DNA from: Archangium sp.
Lineage (GTDB): Bacteria > Myxococcota > Myxococcia > Myxococcales > Myxococcaceae
Direction: 5' to 3'
Assembly: GCA_022843845.1 (NCBI GenBank)
Contig: JALHMW010000008.1
Coordinates: 1 to 64,000 of the forward strand
DNA length: 64,000 nt
Shown: piece by piece, positions 40,005-49,400 of the stretch
How the letters are laid out: the number at the start of each line of letters is the position of its first letter
How positions within the stretch are numbered: the first letter of the stretch is position 1
Notes under the pieces: model-generated
Database searches by the model: none
Seen by the model: the letters and a program-made list of their open reading frames with translations, nothing else
What the model was told of the DNA's origin: nothing
Program-made: the position numbers and the translations under genes

Positions 40005-40985
40005 ATGCTCAACCAGCCGAAGTCCCTGATGCCCACGCCGCGCAGCACCGTGCTCGAAGACGGCCCGGCGAAGCTCTACCGCTTCCATGCCGCCACCGAC
40101 GTCGCGCTCGTCGACGCCGCGCCCGTGTTGTTGGTGCCGTCGATGATCAACCGCTGGTACGTGCTCGACCTGCGCAAAGGCGCGAGCGTGGTCGAGGCCT
40201 TCGTCAACGCGGGCCTCGACGTGTGGTGCCTCGACTGGGGCACGCCGGAAGACCACGACCGCTACTTCACCTGGGCCGAGGCGCTGGCGCGGCTCGACCG
40301 CATGATGCGCCGGGTGATCCGCGAGACCGGCAAGCCGAAGGTCTCGGTGCTCGGCTACTGCATGGGCGCGACGCTCTCGTCCGTGCACGCGGCGCTGTAC
40401 CCCGAGAAGTACGCCGGCTTCGTCAACCTGCTCGGCCCCATCGACTTCTCGCACTCTGGCCTGCTCGGGCTGATGACCGACCCGCGGTGGTTCGACGCCG
40501 AAGCAGTCGCCGAGGCTGGAAATGTTGCGCCGCACCAGATGCAGGCCGGCTTCAAGCTGCTCCGCCCCACGCAGGATCTCGCCAAGCTGGTGACGGTCAT
40601 CGACAAGGCCTTCGATCCGGCCTTTCGCGAGTCGTACGAGGCGCTCGAGGCGTGGGCGAGTGACAACATCGCGTTCCCCGCGGCCGCGTACACGACCTAC
40701 ATCGAAGACCTGTACCAGAAGAACCTGCTCGTCCAGGGGCAGCACTACGTCGGCGGTAAGCGCGTCGACCTGAAGCACATCACCTGCCCGCTGCTCACCG
40801 TCGCCGCCGACAAGGACACCATCTGTCCTCCGAACGCGGCGGTCGCCATCAACCCCCTCGTCGGCTCGAACGACACGAAGGTTCTCGCGGTCCCCGGTGG
40901 CCACGTGGGCGCCGTCGTGGGAAGCAAAGCCGCCAGCAAGCTGTACCCGGCCCTCATCACGTGGATGAAAGAGAGAAACGCATGA
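40005..40985 (+). CDS. phaC: Class III-like PHA synthase PhaC (copy 2)
   Basis: A 326-aa PHA synthase-like protein. The PhaC box is GYCMGA with nucleophile Cys119. Asp271 (DKDTICPP) and His300 (GGHVGA) complete the triad. It is shorter than copy 1 and lacks its Pro/Lys tail. The stop overlaps the reductase ATG (ATGA), so the two are coupled, the normal arrangement for synthase and acetoacetyl-CoA reductase. Whether copies 1 and 2 make a heteromer or use different monomers is unknown. Confidence 0.9.
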   Translation: MLNQPKSLMPTPRSTVLEDGPAKLYRFHAATDVALVDAAPVLLVPSMINRWYVLDLRKGASVVEAFVNAGLDVWCLDWGTPEDHDRYFTWAEALARLDRMMRRVIRETGKPKVSVLGYCMGATLSSVHAALYPEKYAGFVNLLGPIDFSHSGLLGLMTDPRWFDAEAVAEAGNVAPHQMQAGFKLLRPTQDLAKLVTVIDKAFDPAFRESYEALEAWASDNIAFPAAAYTTYIEDLYQKNLLVQGQHYVGGKRVDLKHITCPLLTVAADKDTICPPNAAVAINPLVGSNDTKVLAVPGGHVGAVVGSKAASKLYPALITWMKERNA

Positions 40986-41728
40986 ACCTCAAAGATCTGA
41001 AGATCGTCGTCACCGGTGGCGCTCAGGGCATGGGCGCGCACTTCGCCACCCGGCTCTTCGAGGCCGGCGCACAGGTCGCCGTCGGCGACGTCAACGAAGA
41101 GGGCCTCAAGGCGCTGCCCAAGGGCATTCACACCCGCCGCCTCGACGTCTCGAAGGAAGAAGACATCATCGGCTTCGTCAACTGGGCGTTCGACGCGATG
41201 GGCGGCCTCAACGGGCTCATCAACAACGCCGGCATCCTCAAGGACGGCCTGCTGGTGAAGAAGGACAAGACGACCGGCCAGGTCGTGAAGATGTCGCTCG
41301 ACCAATTCAACGCCGTCATCAACGTCAACCTCGTCGGCGCCACGCTGATGGTGCGCGAGGTCGTCGCGAAGATGGTCGAGAAGGAGCAGGGCCCCGGCGT
41401 CATCGTCAACATGTCGTCGATCGCGCGCCACGGAAACCGCGGCCAGTCGAACTACGTGTCGGCCAAGGCCGCGCTCGCCGCCAACACCGTGACGTGGATG
41501 AAGGAGTTCGCGCCGTTCCGCATCCGCGTCGGCGCCATTGCGCCCGGCATGGTCGAGACGCCGATGACGAAGGGCATGAACCAGAAGGCCCTCGACGCCT
41601 TCACCGCGAACATTCCCGTCGGCCGCATCGGCCTGCCCGAGGATCTCTGGGTCGCCGTGAAGTTCGTGCTCGAGTGCGACTACTTCAACGGCCGCACCAT
41701 CGACGTCGACGGTGGCATGGGCTTCTAA
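40982..41728 (+). CDS. SDR-family acetoacetyl-CoA reductase-like (PhaB/FabG)
   Basis: A 248-aa short-chain dehydrogenase. The cofactor motif TGGAQGMG is at 11-18. NNAGI, then VNMSSIA with the catalytic Ser and a YVSAK element with catalytic Tyr and Lys follow. The C-terminal DGGMGF is typical of FabG-like enzymes. It probably reduces a 3-oxoacyl-CoA to the (R)-3-hydroxyacyl-CoA monomer used by PhaC, based on its overlap with that gene. The cofactor (NADH or NADPH) cannot be fixed. Confidence 0.85.
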   Translation: MNLKDLKIVVTGGAQGMGAHFATRLFEAGAQVAVGDVNEEGLKALPKGIHTRRLDVSKEEDIIGFVNWAFDAMGGLNGLINNAGILKDGLLVKKDKTTGQVVKMSLDQFNAVINVNLVGATLMVREVVAKMVEKEQGPGVIVNMSSIARHGNRGQSNYVSAKAALAANTVTWMKEFAPFRIRVGAIAPGMVETPMTKGMNQKALDAFTANIPVGRIGLPEDLWVAVKFVLECDYFNGRTIDVDGGMGF

Positions 41729-41825
41729 GCCCCCACGCCAACGACGTGATCGCGCTCGGCTTCTCCCTGGAGGCCGGGCGCTTTCTTTTCGTCAGGACTC
41801 ACTCCGCCTCTGCGACGATGGCGGC

Positions 41826-42863
41826 GTGATCGTCCTCGACGGCAGCGAAGGTGAAGGTGGCGGCCAGGTGCTGCGCTCGGCGCTGTCGCTCTCGTTGATC
41901 ACCGGCCAGGCGTTTCGACTCGAGAAGGTGCGCGCGAAGCGCAAGCCGGCCGGCCTGAAGGCGCAGCACCTCACCTGCGTGCAGGGCGCGGCGAAGCTCG
42001 GAGACGCGACCGTCGAGGGCGACGCCATCGGCAGTCACACCGTCACGTTCTACCCGAAGGCCACGAAGACTGGCGCGTTCGCCTTTCACGTCGGCACCGC
42101 CGGCTCGACCAACCTGCTGCTCCACTGCCTGGCCTACCCGCTGGCGCTCGCGGGCGGCGGCTCCCTCACCCTCACTGGCGGCTCGCACGTCATCGCCAGC
42201 CCGTCGTTCGACTACGTGTCGCGAGTCTGGGCGCCTCTCGTTCGACGGTGGGGCCTCGCGGTGAAGCTGAAGCTCGAGCTGGCCGGGTTCTTTCCTGAAG
42301 GTGGCGGCCGGCTGTGGGCCGAGATCGCTCCAGTGGGGCCTGGTGACGGACTCGAGTTGAAGGAACGCCCCGTCATCGATCGACTCGTGGTGCGCTCCGT
42401 CGTCGGTGGCCTGCCCATCGACGTCGCCCACCGCCAGGGCGACACGGCGCGGCGCGCGCTGAACGAGCTCGGCGTGCCCGTGGAGCTCGACGTCGAGTCC
42501 CTCCCGGTGGCCCACTCCCGTGGCGCCGCGGTGCTCGTGACGGCGGAGTCGAAGGGGCAGACCGTCGCGGGCTTCTCGTCACTCGGCGAGCGGCGGGTGC
42601 CGGCTGAAGAGGTGGGCCGGCTCGCTGCGCGGGAGGCGAGGGCGTGGCTGCGTGGCGAAGGCGCCCTCGACGAGCACGCTGGCGATCAGGTGCTGCTGCC
42701 GATGGGCCTGGCTGCGGCCGGTCTGCTGGGCACCACGCGCTCGAGTCACTTCAAGGCGCACGTCGTGTCCGATCACCTCACCACGCACGCGCGGGTGCTC
42801 GAGGCGTTTTTGCCGATTCGAGTCACGATCTCAGGTGACGTCGTCGACGTCTCGGCTCGCTAA
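41826..42863 (+). CDS. rtcA: RNA 3'-terminal phosphate cyclase
   Basis: A 345-aa enzyme converting RNA 3'-phosphate to 2',3'-cyclic phosphate through AMP on a histidine. The N-terminal DGSEGEGGGQVLRSAL is diagnostic, and the adenylylated His lies in the C-terminal HAGDQVLLPM. The length is normal. The usual partner rtcB is not in the window. The stop overlaps the stop of a convergent membrane-protein gene by 4 bp, with a beta-CASP nuclease just beyond, suggesting an RNA-processing neighbourhood. Confidence 0.94.
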   Translation: MIVLDGSEGEGGGQVLRSALSLSLITGQAFRLEKVRAKRKPAGLKAQHLTCVQGAAKLGDATVEGDAIGSHTVTFYPKATKTGAFAFHVGTAGSTNLLLHCLAYPLALAGGGSLTLTGGSHVIASPSFDYVSRVWAPLVRRWGLAVKLKLELAGFFPEGGGRLWAEIAPVGPGDGLELKERPVIDRLVVRSVVGGLPIDVAHRQGDTARRALNELGVPVELDVESLPVAHSRGAAVLVTAESKGQTVAGFSSLGERRVPAEEVGRLAAREARAWLRGEGALDEHAGDQVLLPMGLAAAGLLGTTRSSHFKAHVVSDHLTTHARVLEAFLPIRVTISGDVVDVSAR

Positions 42864-43246
42864 GAGCCGGCCGACGGACGATCGCCGTTCAGCTTCCGGC
42901 GCACCCGGACGGGGGCCGCAGAGGGCTCCGGCACGTCAGGGTCGCCGAACTTGTCTTCCTTCGCTGCGGCGATCTCTCCGTTGACGTTGGCGTAGAGCTT
43001 CCAGGCGAAGGGCGCCGCGATGGCGAAGCACACCAGCGCCCCGAGCAGCTGCTTCCAGGGAAAGTCGAACTCGCCGGTGTCCTCGGTCTCGACCCAGCCC
43101 TTCATCTTGCTCGGCCGCCTGGTGACGTCTTTCACCTCAGTGGCCTCGTCGTCGAACTTCTGCAGGCCACGGCGGGTCTTGTCTGCGAAGGCCAGCGGAG
43201 CCACGAAGATGAAGGCCGCGAACGCGGCGGCGCACCAGCGAGTCAT
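42860..43246 (-). CDS. Hypothetical small membrane protein
   Basis: A 128-aa protein with a cleavable-looking signal peptide (ending around PLAFADK) and one further membrane helix at about residues 66-84, leaving a charged C-terminal cytoplasmic or periplasmic tail. The family is not recognised. It lies 23 bp after the beta-CASP nuclease gene on the same strand and may be cotranscribed with it. Confidence 0.65.
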   Translation of the reverse strand: MTRWCAAAFAAFIFVAPLAFADKTRRGLQKFDDEATEVKDVTRRPSKMKGWVETEDTGEFDFPWKQLLGALVCFAIAAPFAWKLYANVNGEIAAAKEDKFGDPDVPEPSAAPVRVRRKLNGDRPSAGS

Positions 43247-43269
43247 GGCCGACAGGCTAGCACCAAGGC

Positions 43270-44661
43270 CTACCCGGCGCGCACCAGCTCGACGCGCTCG
43301 AGGTGTTTGGGGATGTAGGTGGGCCACCCTTTGAGCTCGACCCGCTCCTTGAGGGCGGCGAGCGCCTTGTCCTCGCCATGCACCAGCAGCACCTGCTTCG
43401 GAGGCGTCGTGAAGCCGTCCATCCAGCGGAGCATCTCGCTCCAGTCGGCGTGCGCCGAGAAGCCAGAGATCTGCGTCAGCTTCGCGTTCACCGCCACCTC
43501 TCGACCGTGAATCCGAATGGTCGTCTCTCCGTTCAGCATGCGGCGGCCGCGCGTGCCGACCGACTGATAGCCGACGAAGAGGATCGTGTTCTTCGGGTCA
43601 GGCGCGCGGTGGGCGAGGTGATGAAGAATGCGGCCGCCGGTCGCCATGCCGCTCGCCGAGATGATGATGCCCGGCCCCTTGAAGGAGTTGAGCTGCTTGC
43701 TCTCGGACGCCGAGGTGACGAAGCGGGTGCGGTTCGTCTGCAGCGGCGTCTTGCCCTGGATGATCAGCTGACGGAACTCGTCGTCGTGATCGGTCGGGTG
43801 CGCGAGGTAGATCGGCGTCGCGTTGCAGGCCATCGGTGAGTCGACGAACACCGGCAACTCGGGGATTCGTCTGGCGCGCTCGAGGTTGTCGAGGTGGAAG
43901 AGGATCTCTTGCGTGCGGCCCACCGCGAAGGCCGGAATGACGAGCACTCCGCCGCGCTGGACCGTGTCGTTCACCACCTCGGCCAGCAGGTCCATCGGGC
44001 TGGTCTCGACGTGCGATCGATCGCCATAGGTGCTCTCGGCGATCAGCGTCGTCGCCGACTCGACCGCGACCGGGTCTCTCAAGATCGGCGCGTTGTACCG
44101 GCCGAGATCGCCGCTGAAGACGACGCGCTGCTTCGTGCTCAGCAGATCGAACACGCAGATCGCGCTGCCGAGAATGTGCCCGGCCTGCACGAAGGTCAGC
44201 ACGATGCCCGGTACGATCTCCTTGGCGCGGCCGTAGCCGAACGTCTCGAACTGCTCGAGCGCCCGCTCGGCGTCCTTCTCGGAGTACAGCGGCAGGGCAG
44301 GCTTGTGCTTCGAATAGCCCTTCTTGTTGGCGTAGCGCGCCTCCTCTTCCTGAATGCGCGCCGAGTCGGGGAGCAGCAGGCCGCAGAGATCGCGCGTGCC
44401 GCTCGTCGAGTAGACGGGCCCCCGGTAGCCCTGCCCGACGAGCCGCGGGAGCCCTCCGGTGTGATCGATGTGCGCGTGCGTGAGCACCACCGCGTTCAGC
44501 TTCTTCACGTCGATGGGCGTCGGCTCCCAGTTGCGCAGGCGGAGCTCCTTGAGCCCCTGGAACAACCCGCAGTCGATCAGCACCTGCTTGCCGTCATGCT
44601 CGAGGAGGAACTTCGAGCCCGTCACCGTGCCTGCCGCGCCGAGGAACTGAATCGAGGCCAT
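43270..44661 (-). CDS. Beta-CASP metallo-beta-lactamase RNase
   Basis: A 463-aa metallo-beta-lactamase-fold nuclease. THAHIDHTGG is the zinc-binding HxHxDH motif, a later SGDLG and GHILGS continue the site, and the beta-CASP part has VIPAFAVGRTQE and the FSAHAD motif near the C-terminus. Such enzymes (Ysh1/CPSF-73-like or RNase J relatives) cut or trim RNA. Its position next to rtcA, an RNA-end enzyme, supports a role in RNA processing or repair. The substrate is unknown. Confidence 0.9.
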   Translation of the reverse strand: MASIQFLGAAGTVTGSKFLLEHDGKQVLIDCGLFQGLKELRLRNWEPTPIDVKKLNAVVLTHAHIDHTGGLPRLVGQGYRGPVYSTSGTRDLCGLLLPDSARIQEEEARYANKKGYSKHKPALPLYSEKDAERALEQFETFGYGRAKEIVPGIVLTFVQAGHILGSAICVFDLLSTKQRVVFSGDLGRYNAPILRDPVAVESATTLIAESTYGDRSHVETSPMDLLAEVVNDTVQRGGVLVIPAFAVGRTQEILFHLDNLERARRIPELPVFVDSPMACNATPIYLAHPTDHDDEFRQLIIQGKTPLQTNRTRFVTSASESKQLNSFKGPGIIISASGMATGGRILHHLAHRAPDPKNTILFVGYQSVGTRGRRMLNGETTIRIHGREVAVNAKLTQISGFSAHADWSEMLRWMDGFTTPPKQVLLVHGEDKALAALKERVELKGWPTYIPKHLERVELVRAG

Positions 44662-44665
44662 GTCG

Positions 44666-47623
44666 TCACTCCAATGAAAGAGACACCGTGTGCAGCCCGC
44701 CGCGCGCGAAGTCGAAGCGCCAGGCGTATTGGTACGTCAGCGAGAAGGGGATCACGTCCATCACGTTGAAGCGGAAGCTCGCCGCGCCGCCGGCCGCTCG
44801 CATCCACTGGCCCTGCATCGTGTACGCGCCCGAGCCGAAGGCCTCGACGTCGAACTGCCGGGCGAAGAACGAGGGGAACAGCCAGAGGATCGAGGCCGTG
44901 CCTCGGTCGATGATGAAGTTGAAGCGGTAGCGCGCGTTCGCGATGCCGACGCCTTCGGTGCGAATGGTGAAGTCGTCGTAGCCGCGCACGGCCTCGGCGA
45001 GTGAGCCGGGCAGGTAGCCGCCGGGGCCGCGGGGTGGGTCGACGGTCGTCTGGCTCTGGTAAATCGAGATGCCCTGCGGCTGACCGCCGACGCGCAGCGA
45101 GCCGCCAGGAGACGCCGGCAGGCCACGACCGACGAGCGATGCGATGAAGGAGTGCCGCTGGCTGAAGGGCATGGGGATCGCGAAGGTGAGGGTGCCGCGA
45201 AGATCGAACAGGTTTCGGTCGCTCCCGAACGCGGCCGGGTACGCGCGCGCCGTGCCGCTCATCGCGAACAGGCGCTGGAACCCGCCGTACGAGGTCGACT
45301 CGCCGGCCGCGTACGAGACCGACACTTCAGGGCCGAAGTACTTCTGCAGGATCGACGGGCCGCTGACGTCGAACGTCTCGTCGACCAGCGCGCGGGCCGC
45401 GAATGACACCGGCACGGTGAAGAAGGTGCGAGAGCCTGAAACGGAGCCGGTCCAGAACGCTCCGCCCGTCACGGCGTCGCGCGAGCCGAAGAGCCCGAGC
45501 TGCCACGGCGCGAGTTGCTGGTTCACGTACTCCACCGACGCCGTCCATTGCCGATCGGGGAAGTTGAAGCTGCCGTTGATCGCCCAGTTGTGGCGCCCGA
45601 GGCGGTCTTTGCCCGAGAGCGAGGCGTAGAGCGTCGTCACCCACGTGATCGAGTTGTCTGAGTTGACCCGTGGAAGGACCAGCACGCCCGGCAACCGGAG
45701 CTGCGGAACGAACAGATGATCGAGCCCTGAGTATTCGTGATCGTCGGTGACCTTCAGCGCAGGCGAGTCGGGGAAAGGGGGCGGGGCGAGCGGCGGAGTC
45801 GTGGCATCGGTCGCGACCGGCTCCGCGGGGACGTCGGCCTGCGCCATGAGTGCGCCTTCGTTGACCACCTGCAACACCTCGATGGGCGCGCGATCGATGG
45901 ACCAGGAAATTCCCTCGCGGTTGACGAAGACGACGGAGCTTTCGGTCGGCCACGCGTCGAGCATCGTGAACGGCGCGTTGGTGAGGCGCTCCAATCGGCC
46001 CGTGTCGATGGCCAGTCGATGCACCTGCAGCCGTCCGTCGGCAATGCGCGTCACGCTCACGTGCGTCTCGTCGATCCACTTCGCGCCGTAGTTGAACGCT
46101 CCGTCGTCGGTCAGCGCCCGCACCGAGCCGTCAGCCTCGCGGAGCCGCAGGTTCCACCCGTTGCCGTCGAGCTGCGAGAAGACGATGCGGGTGCCATCAG
46201 CAGAGACGGCCGGAGACGACAGCGCGACAGCAGGAGGCGGCTCGAACAGCACGGTCACCTTCGCCGTCTCGAGATCGAACGAGGCCAGGCGCGATCGCCC
46301 AGCCACGAAGTCGATGAAGACGTACTGCTTCCCGTTCGGCATCACCGCGCCGCCCTGCCCACGGCCCACGTCCTGCCAGAGCTGCACGACGTCACCGGAG
46401 CTCGCGTCGATCTTCCAGAGCTGCGCCCGCGTGTCGCCGCGCGAGATGAGATCCTCGTTCATGAGGAACAGGAACTTCCCGTCAGCCGTGAACGACAGTC
46501 CGCTCATCGTGACGGGACCGACCTGCACCCACTCGCGACCGAAGAAAAGCCGCACGAGGTGTTGCTCCGCGCGCACCGTCCCGTCCTTCTCGAGGATTCG
46601 CAGCATCGGCACCTGCTCAGGGCCGGAGTGGACGAGCGCGATGGTGCCGCTGGGCCCGTGCACGGCGATGCGCGCGAGCTGGCCGAGCCGGTCGCGGAGG
46701 ACCTTCTGGGTCGCTGGGCGAGGGCGCTCGACGTGGGCGCGCTCCAGCTCTCGCGACCAGGCCGAGACGAGGTCGCCGAGCGCCTTCCCGTAGAGGTTGT
46801 TGAACCGCAGCGACACGCCAAGCGGCGCGAAGAAGTCGCGGCCCTGCTGATCCATCAGCGCCCACAGCGCGTCTTCGCCGTACTTCGTGACCAGCCACTC
46901 CACGAAGGGCAGGGAGGTCAGGTATGCGCCGCTGTAGGGCGCGAGCTCGCGTTGGTTGATGCTGAGATCGCCCGGGCCGAGCGAGCCGCCACGCATCGCG
47001 ACGAACGACTCGAAGGCGCCGCGATAGAGCGGGCTGTTGGGCCGGCCGACCGGCCTCGTGATGCGCCCCTCGTAGTACTGGGCCACGCCCTCGGTGAACC
47101 ACCGCTCCAGGAAGATCTGCGACGGCAGCACCGGCCCGATGACGGTGTTCACCACCCGCCAGAACGACTCGACCTGCTCGAAGTGCGCGAAGTGGAACAT
47201 CTCGTGGCAGCTGACGTCGTCGGCCGCCGCGCCCGAGAGCCCGTACCAGTGGAGCAGCTCGAGCGACGTCTGCAGCGGGTTGACCGAATGGAGCGGCTCG
47301 CCGATGACCTGGCCCGTCACGTACGCGTTGTTGAAGTTCGCGCTGGTGAGGAAGAGCAGGGCGCGCTCACGGGGCCGCTCGGTGCGCTGCAGCTCGCGGA
47401 ACTTCCGAAGGCACTCCGAGGCGCGGCGGGCGACGCGCTCGGCGGCCTCCTTGTGGGCGGCGGGGTAGTAGACCTCGACGTCGTCGGTCTCGAGGCGGCG
47501 CATGTCGTCCTGCGCGAAGGCGGTCGCCAGCTCCTGGCTGAATCGGGGCGTCGCGGTGGCACAGCCGAGGGCGAGGGGGGCCAGCAGAACGAGCAGACGT
47601 CGCACGCGCGAACCATCGCGCAT
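44666..47623 (-). CDS. Large lipoprotein: zincin-like domain, propeller and beta-barrel
   Basis: A 985-aa lipoprotein (LALGC lipobox, Cys21). Residues 90-240 resemble an M1/M61-like gluzincin: HEMFH at 140-144 and TEGVAQYYEG with Glu178 as third ligand. About 330-620 are TolB/WD-like repeats (SADGTRIVFSQLDG, ASFDLETAK). The last 270 residues form alternating strands with glycine/aromatic spacing, suggesting an outer-membrane or surface-antigen-like barrel. Such fusion suggests a surface-anchored peptidase, but catalysis is unproven. ATG 47623 is chosen because a signal follows directly. Only 31 bp separate it from the divergent gene. Confidence 0.78.
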   Translation of the reverse strand: MRDGSRVRRLLVLLAPLALGCATATPRFSQELATAFAQDDMRRLETDDVEVYYPAAHKEAAERVARRASECLRKFRELQRTERPRERALLFLTSANFNNAYVTGQVIGEPLHSVNPLQTSLELLHWYGLSGAAADDVSCHEMFHFAHFEQVESFWRVVNTVIGPVLPSQIFLERWFTEGVAQYYEGRITRPVGRPNSPLYRGAFESFVAMRGGSLGPGDLSINQRELAPYSGAYLTSLPFVEWLVTKYGEDALWALMDQQGRDFFAPLGVSLRFNNLYGKALGDLVSAWSRELERAHVERPRPATQKVLRDRLGQLARIAVHGPSGTIALVHSGPEQVPMLRILEKDGTVRAEQHLVRLFFGREWVQVGPVTMSGLSFTADGKFLFLMNEDLISRGDTRAQLWKIDASSGDVVQLWQDVGRGQGGAVMPNGKQYVFIDFVAGRSRLASFDLETAKVTVLFEPPPAVALSSPAVSADGTRIVFSQLDGNGWNLRLREADGSVRALTDDGAFNYGAKWIDETHVSVTRIADGRLQVHRLAIDTGRLERLTNAPFTMLDAWPTESSVVFVNREGISWSIDRAPIEVLQVVNEGALMAQADVPAEPVATDATTPPLAPPPFPDSPALKVTDDHEYSGLDHLFVPQLRLPGVLVLPRVNSDNSITWVTTLYASLSGKDRLGRHNWAINGSFNFPDRQWTASVEYVNQQLAPWQLGLFGSRDAVTGGAFWTGSVSGSRTFFTVPVSFAARALVDETFDVSGPSILQKYFGPEVSVSYAAGESTSYGGFQRLFAMSGTARAYPAAFGSDRNLFDLRGTLTFAIPMPFSQRHSFIASLVGRGLPASPGGSLRVGGQPQGISIYQSQTTVDPPRGPGGYLPGSLAEAVRGYDDFTIRTEGVGIANARYRFNFIIDRGTASILWLFPSFFARQFDVEAFGSGAYTMQGQWMRAAGGAASFRFNVMDVIPFSLTYQYAWRFDFARGGLHTVSLSLE

Positions 47624-47654
47624 CCGAAAGGGCGGTGCTACGAGCGCGCGCACC

Positions 47655-48953
47655 ATGACGATGCCCACGCCGCCCCAGCTCGACGCTGCGTTCGCGCAGG
47701 TCTCTGCTGCGATCGAACAAGCCGAAGGACGAAAGATCGACTTCCTCAAAGAGCCCTGGGAGGCGATCGAGAAGGGCGCGATCAAGTTGCTCGGCGGCCC
47801 GTTCAACCCGCAAACGATGGAGCACCAGGTCGTCGCGCTCGGCCTCTCGGTCGTCTTCGCGCGCCGGCTCAACGCCGATCACAACGCGTTCTGGTTTCCG
47901 TCGCGTGAGGCCGCTGAAGGCGCGTCGCTCGGCTTCCCCGAAGCGCTCATCATGCTCTCGCCGTTCGGCGCAGTGGTCGACGCGCTGTCGCAGGCCCGGC
48001 TCGCGCGGCTCGACGACATCCAGAAAGACATTCGTACCTCGCTCGCCCAGGTGAAGTTCGGCGCCGGCGGTGGTGGCGCGCCGCAGCGCATCGGCCCCGA
48101 AGACTACATGCGGCTGTTCGACCCGGGCTTCGTGCAGATCGTCGCGCTCGATCCGGTGAAGTCATCCCAGACGTGGACGACGCCGCCCGACCGCCTCGCC
48201 GGAGAAGTGCGCGACGCGATCAACCGCGCCCAGAAGCTCCCGGCCGAGCTCAAGAAGCAGATGGAAGGCCAGCTCGTCACGGCGCTGCAGCGCATGGAGC
48301 CGGGCAAGCCGCTCATCGCGCAGGTCGCCCGTGCGCCGCGCGTCTGTGAAGTGGTGGGCCTGCTGTTCGGCACCACGACGGCGACCGGCTCGGCGCCCGA
48401 AGAGTTCTGGATGGACGTGGTGATGCCGTTCCTGTTCCTCGGCGCGCCCGACAAGTTCCCCGAGCTCGAAGGCCAGGAGCTCGAAGCGGCGAAGCAGGGC
48501 ATCGACCCGATGCTGCTGTTCCTCGACGTGGTGCCGTACCTCTACAAGTCACCTGAAGAAGAGGGCCTGCTCAACGCGTTCCCCGGCTCGACGCTCGGCC
48601 TGCCGCACGAGGGCTTTGGCGCGATCCAGAACCTGCGCCTGGTGAAGGTCGGGCTCGACGCGATCAAGGAGCCGATCTCGAAGTTCGACGAGAAGAAGAC
48701 GCGCGCGTCGATCGCGGCGTTCGCGGAGTCGGTGAAGAAGCAGACCGGCGAGGTGAAGCTCCAGGGCCAGGACGAGGCGAAGCAGATGCTCGACGCGGCG
48801 ATGGTGCTGCTGAACGATCTGAAGCGCGTGGTCGAGAGCGACAAGCTCGTCTGCGTGCGCCGGCTCACCGAGGCGGAAGCGGCGAGCGATCCGGCGTTGT
48901 CGCTGGTCCGTCAGGCGTTGACCGCGCCACGGATCATTCTCTCGAGCAGCTGA
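47655..48953 (+). CDS. Hypothetical soluble protein
   Basis: A 432-aa protein without signal or membrane helix. It is helical, with a possible structured core (PFNPQTMEHQVVALGLSV) and a C-terminal helical part (KKQTGEVKLQGQDEAKQM). The family is not recognised. ATG 47655 is chosen as the first start outside the divergent gene; no clear ribosome site is seen. It ends just before the tRNA-Gly gene. It may be a conserved deltaproteobacterial protein, but this could not be checked. Confidence 0.65.
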   Translation: MTMPTPPQLDAAFAQVSAAIEQAEGRKIDFLKEPWEAIEKGAIKLLGGPFNPQTMEHQVVALGLSVVFARRLNADHNAFWFPSREAAEGASLGFPEALIMLSPFGAVVDALSQARLARLDDIQKDIRTSLAQVKFGAGGGGAPQRIGPEDYMRLFDPGFVQIVALDPVKSSQTWTTPPDRLAGEVRDAINRAQKLPAELKKQMEGQLVTALQRMEPGKPLIAQVARAPRVCEVVGLLFGTTTATGSAPEEFWMDVVMPFLFLGAPDKFPELEGQELEAAKQGIDPMLLFLDVVPYLYKSPEEEGLLNAFPGSTLGLPHEGFGAIQNLRLVKVGLDAIKEPISKFDEKKTRASIAAFAESVKKQTGEVKLQGQDEAKQMLDAAMVLLNDLKRVVESDKLVCVRRLTEAEAASDPALSLVRQALTAPRIILSSS

Positions 48954-49013
48954 GTCAGGCAGACCAAGTCGTTGCGTCCCACCTTCAGATTCGGTACGAA
49001 CGCAGCGTCTTAC

Positions 49014-49086
49014 GCGGTGGTAGCTCAGTTGGTAGAGCACGAGCTTCCCAAGCTCGGGGTCGAGGGTTCGAATCCCTTCCGCCGCT
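49014..49086 (+). tRNA. tRNA-Gly (CCC)
   Basis: A 73-base cloverleaf: acceptor GCGGTGG pairs with CCGCCGC (one G-T pair), D-loop AGCTCAGTTGGTAGAGC, anticodon loop TTCCCAA with anticodon CCC, and T-loop GGTTCGAATCC. CCA is not encoded. Its 3' end is overlapped on the other strand by the tail of an integrase remnant. Confidence 0.95.
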
Positions 49087-49093
49087 CAACAGA

Positions 49094-49145
49094 AGGCCCC
49101 GAAGTCGCACGAGAAATCGTCGCGGTTTCGGGGCCTCTTTCGTTT
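49094..49145 (+). terminator. Terminator after tRNA-Gly
   Basis: AGGCCCCGAA at 49094-49103 pairs perfectly with 49127-49136, followed by CTTTCGTTT. This is a typical rho-independent terminator for the tRNA transcript. Confidence 0.75.
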
Positions 49146-49149
49146 CCGC

Positions 49150-49332
49150 CGCCGCCTTTGACCCACAGTTGACCCAGGTTCGCGGCGAGGCGCATTGGCT
49201 CGAGCAGCTCAGGCGGTCGGCTTCGGCGAGACGGAAGGCCGGTGAGAGGTGCGTGTAGACCTCGTTGGTGATGCGAATGTCGGCGTGGCGGAGCTGGCGC
49301 GAGATGGAGGCCATCGACGCGCCGGCCATCAA
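49150..49332 (-). pseudogene. Tyrosine integrase C-terminal remnant
   Basis: The minus-strand frame encodes a short piece (residues 3-42 of the frame) with SRQLRHADIRITNEVYTHLS, the end of a phage/ICE-type tyrosine recombinase: the LxH element and nucleophile Tyr in YTH. A stop codon directly upstream removes the rest, including the catalytic Arg residues. Its tail runs over the adjacent tRNA-Gly gene, the usual arrangement for tRNA-targeted integrases. It marks an old integration event. Confidence 0.75.
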
Positions 49333-49400
49333 TCACGGCGAAATGTGCGTGCCCTCAAGTGCGGCGAGCGATTGGGCCGACGAGAAGGGCACCTCTTCGA

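Noticed and set aside
48985..49140. Open frame reading through the tRNA-Gly gene on the minus strand
   Set aside because: This is the well-known antisense translation of a tRNA gene; only the part before it matches an integrase.
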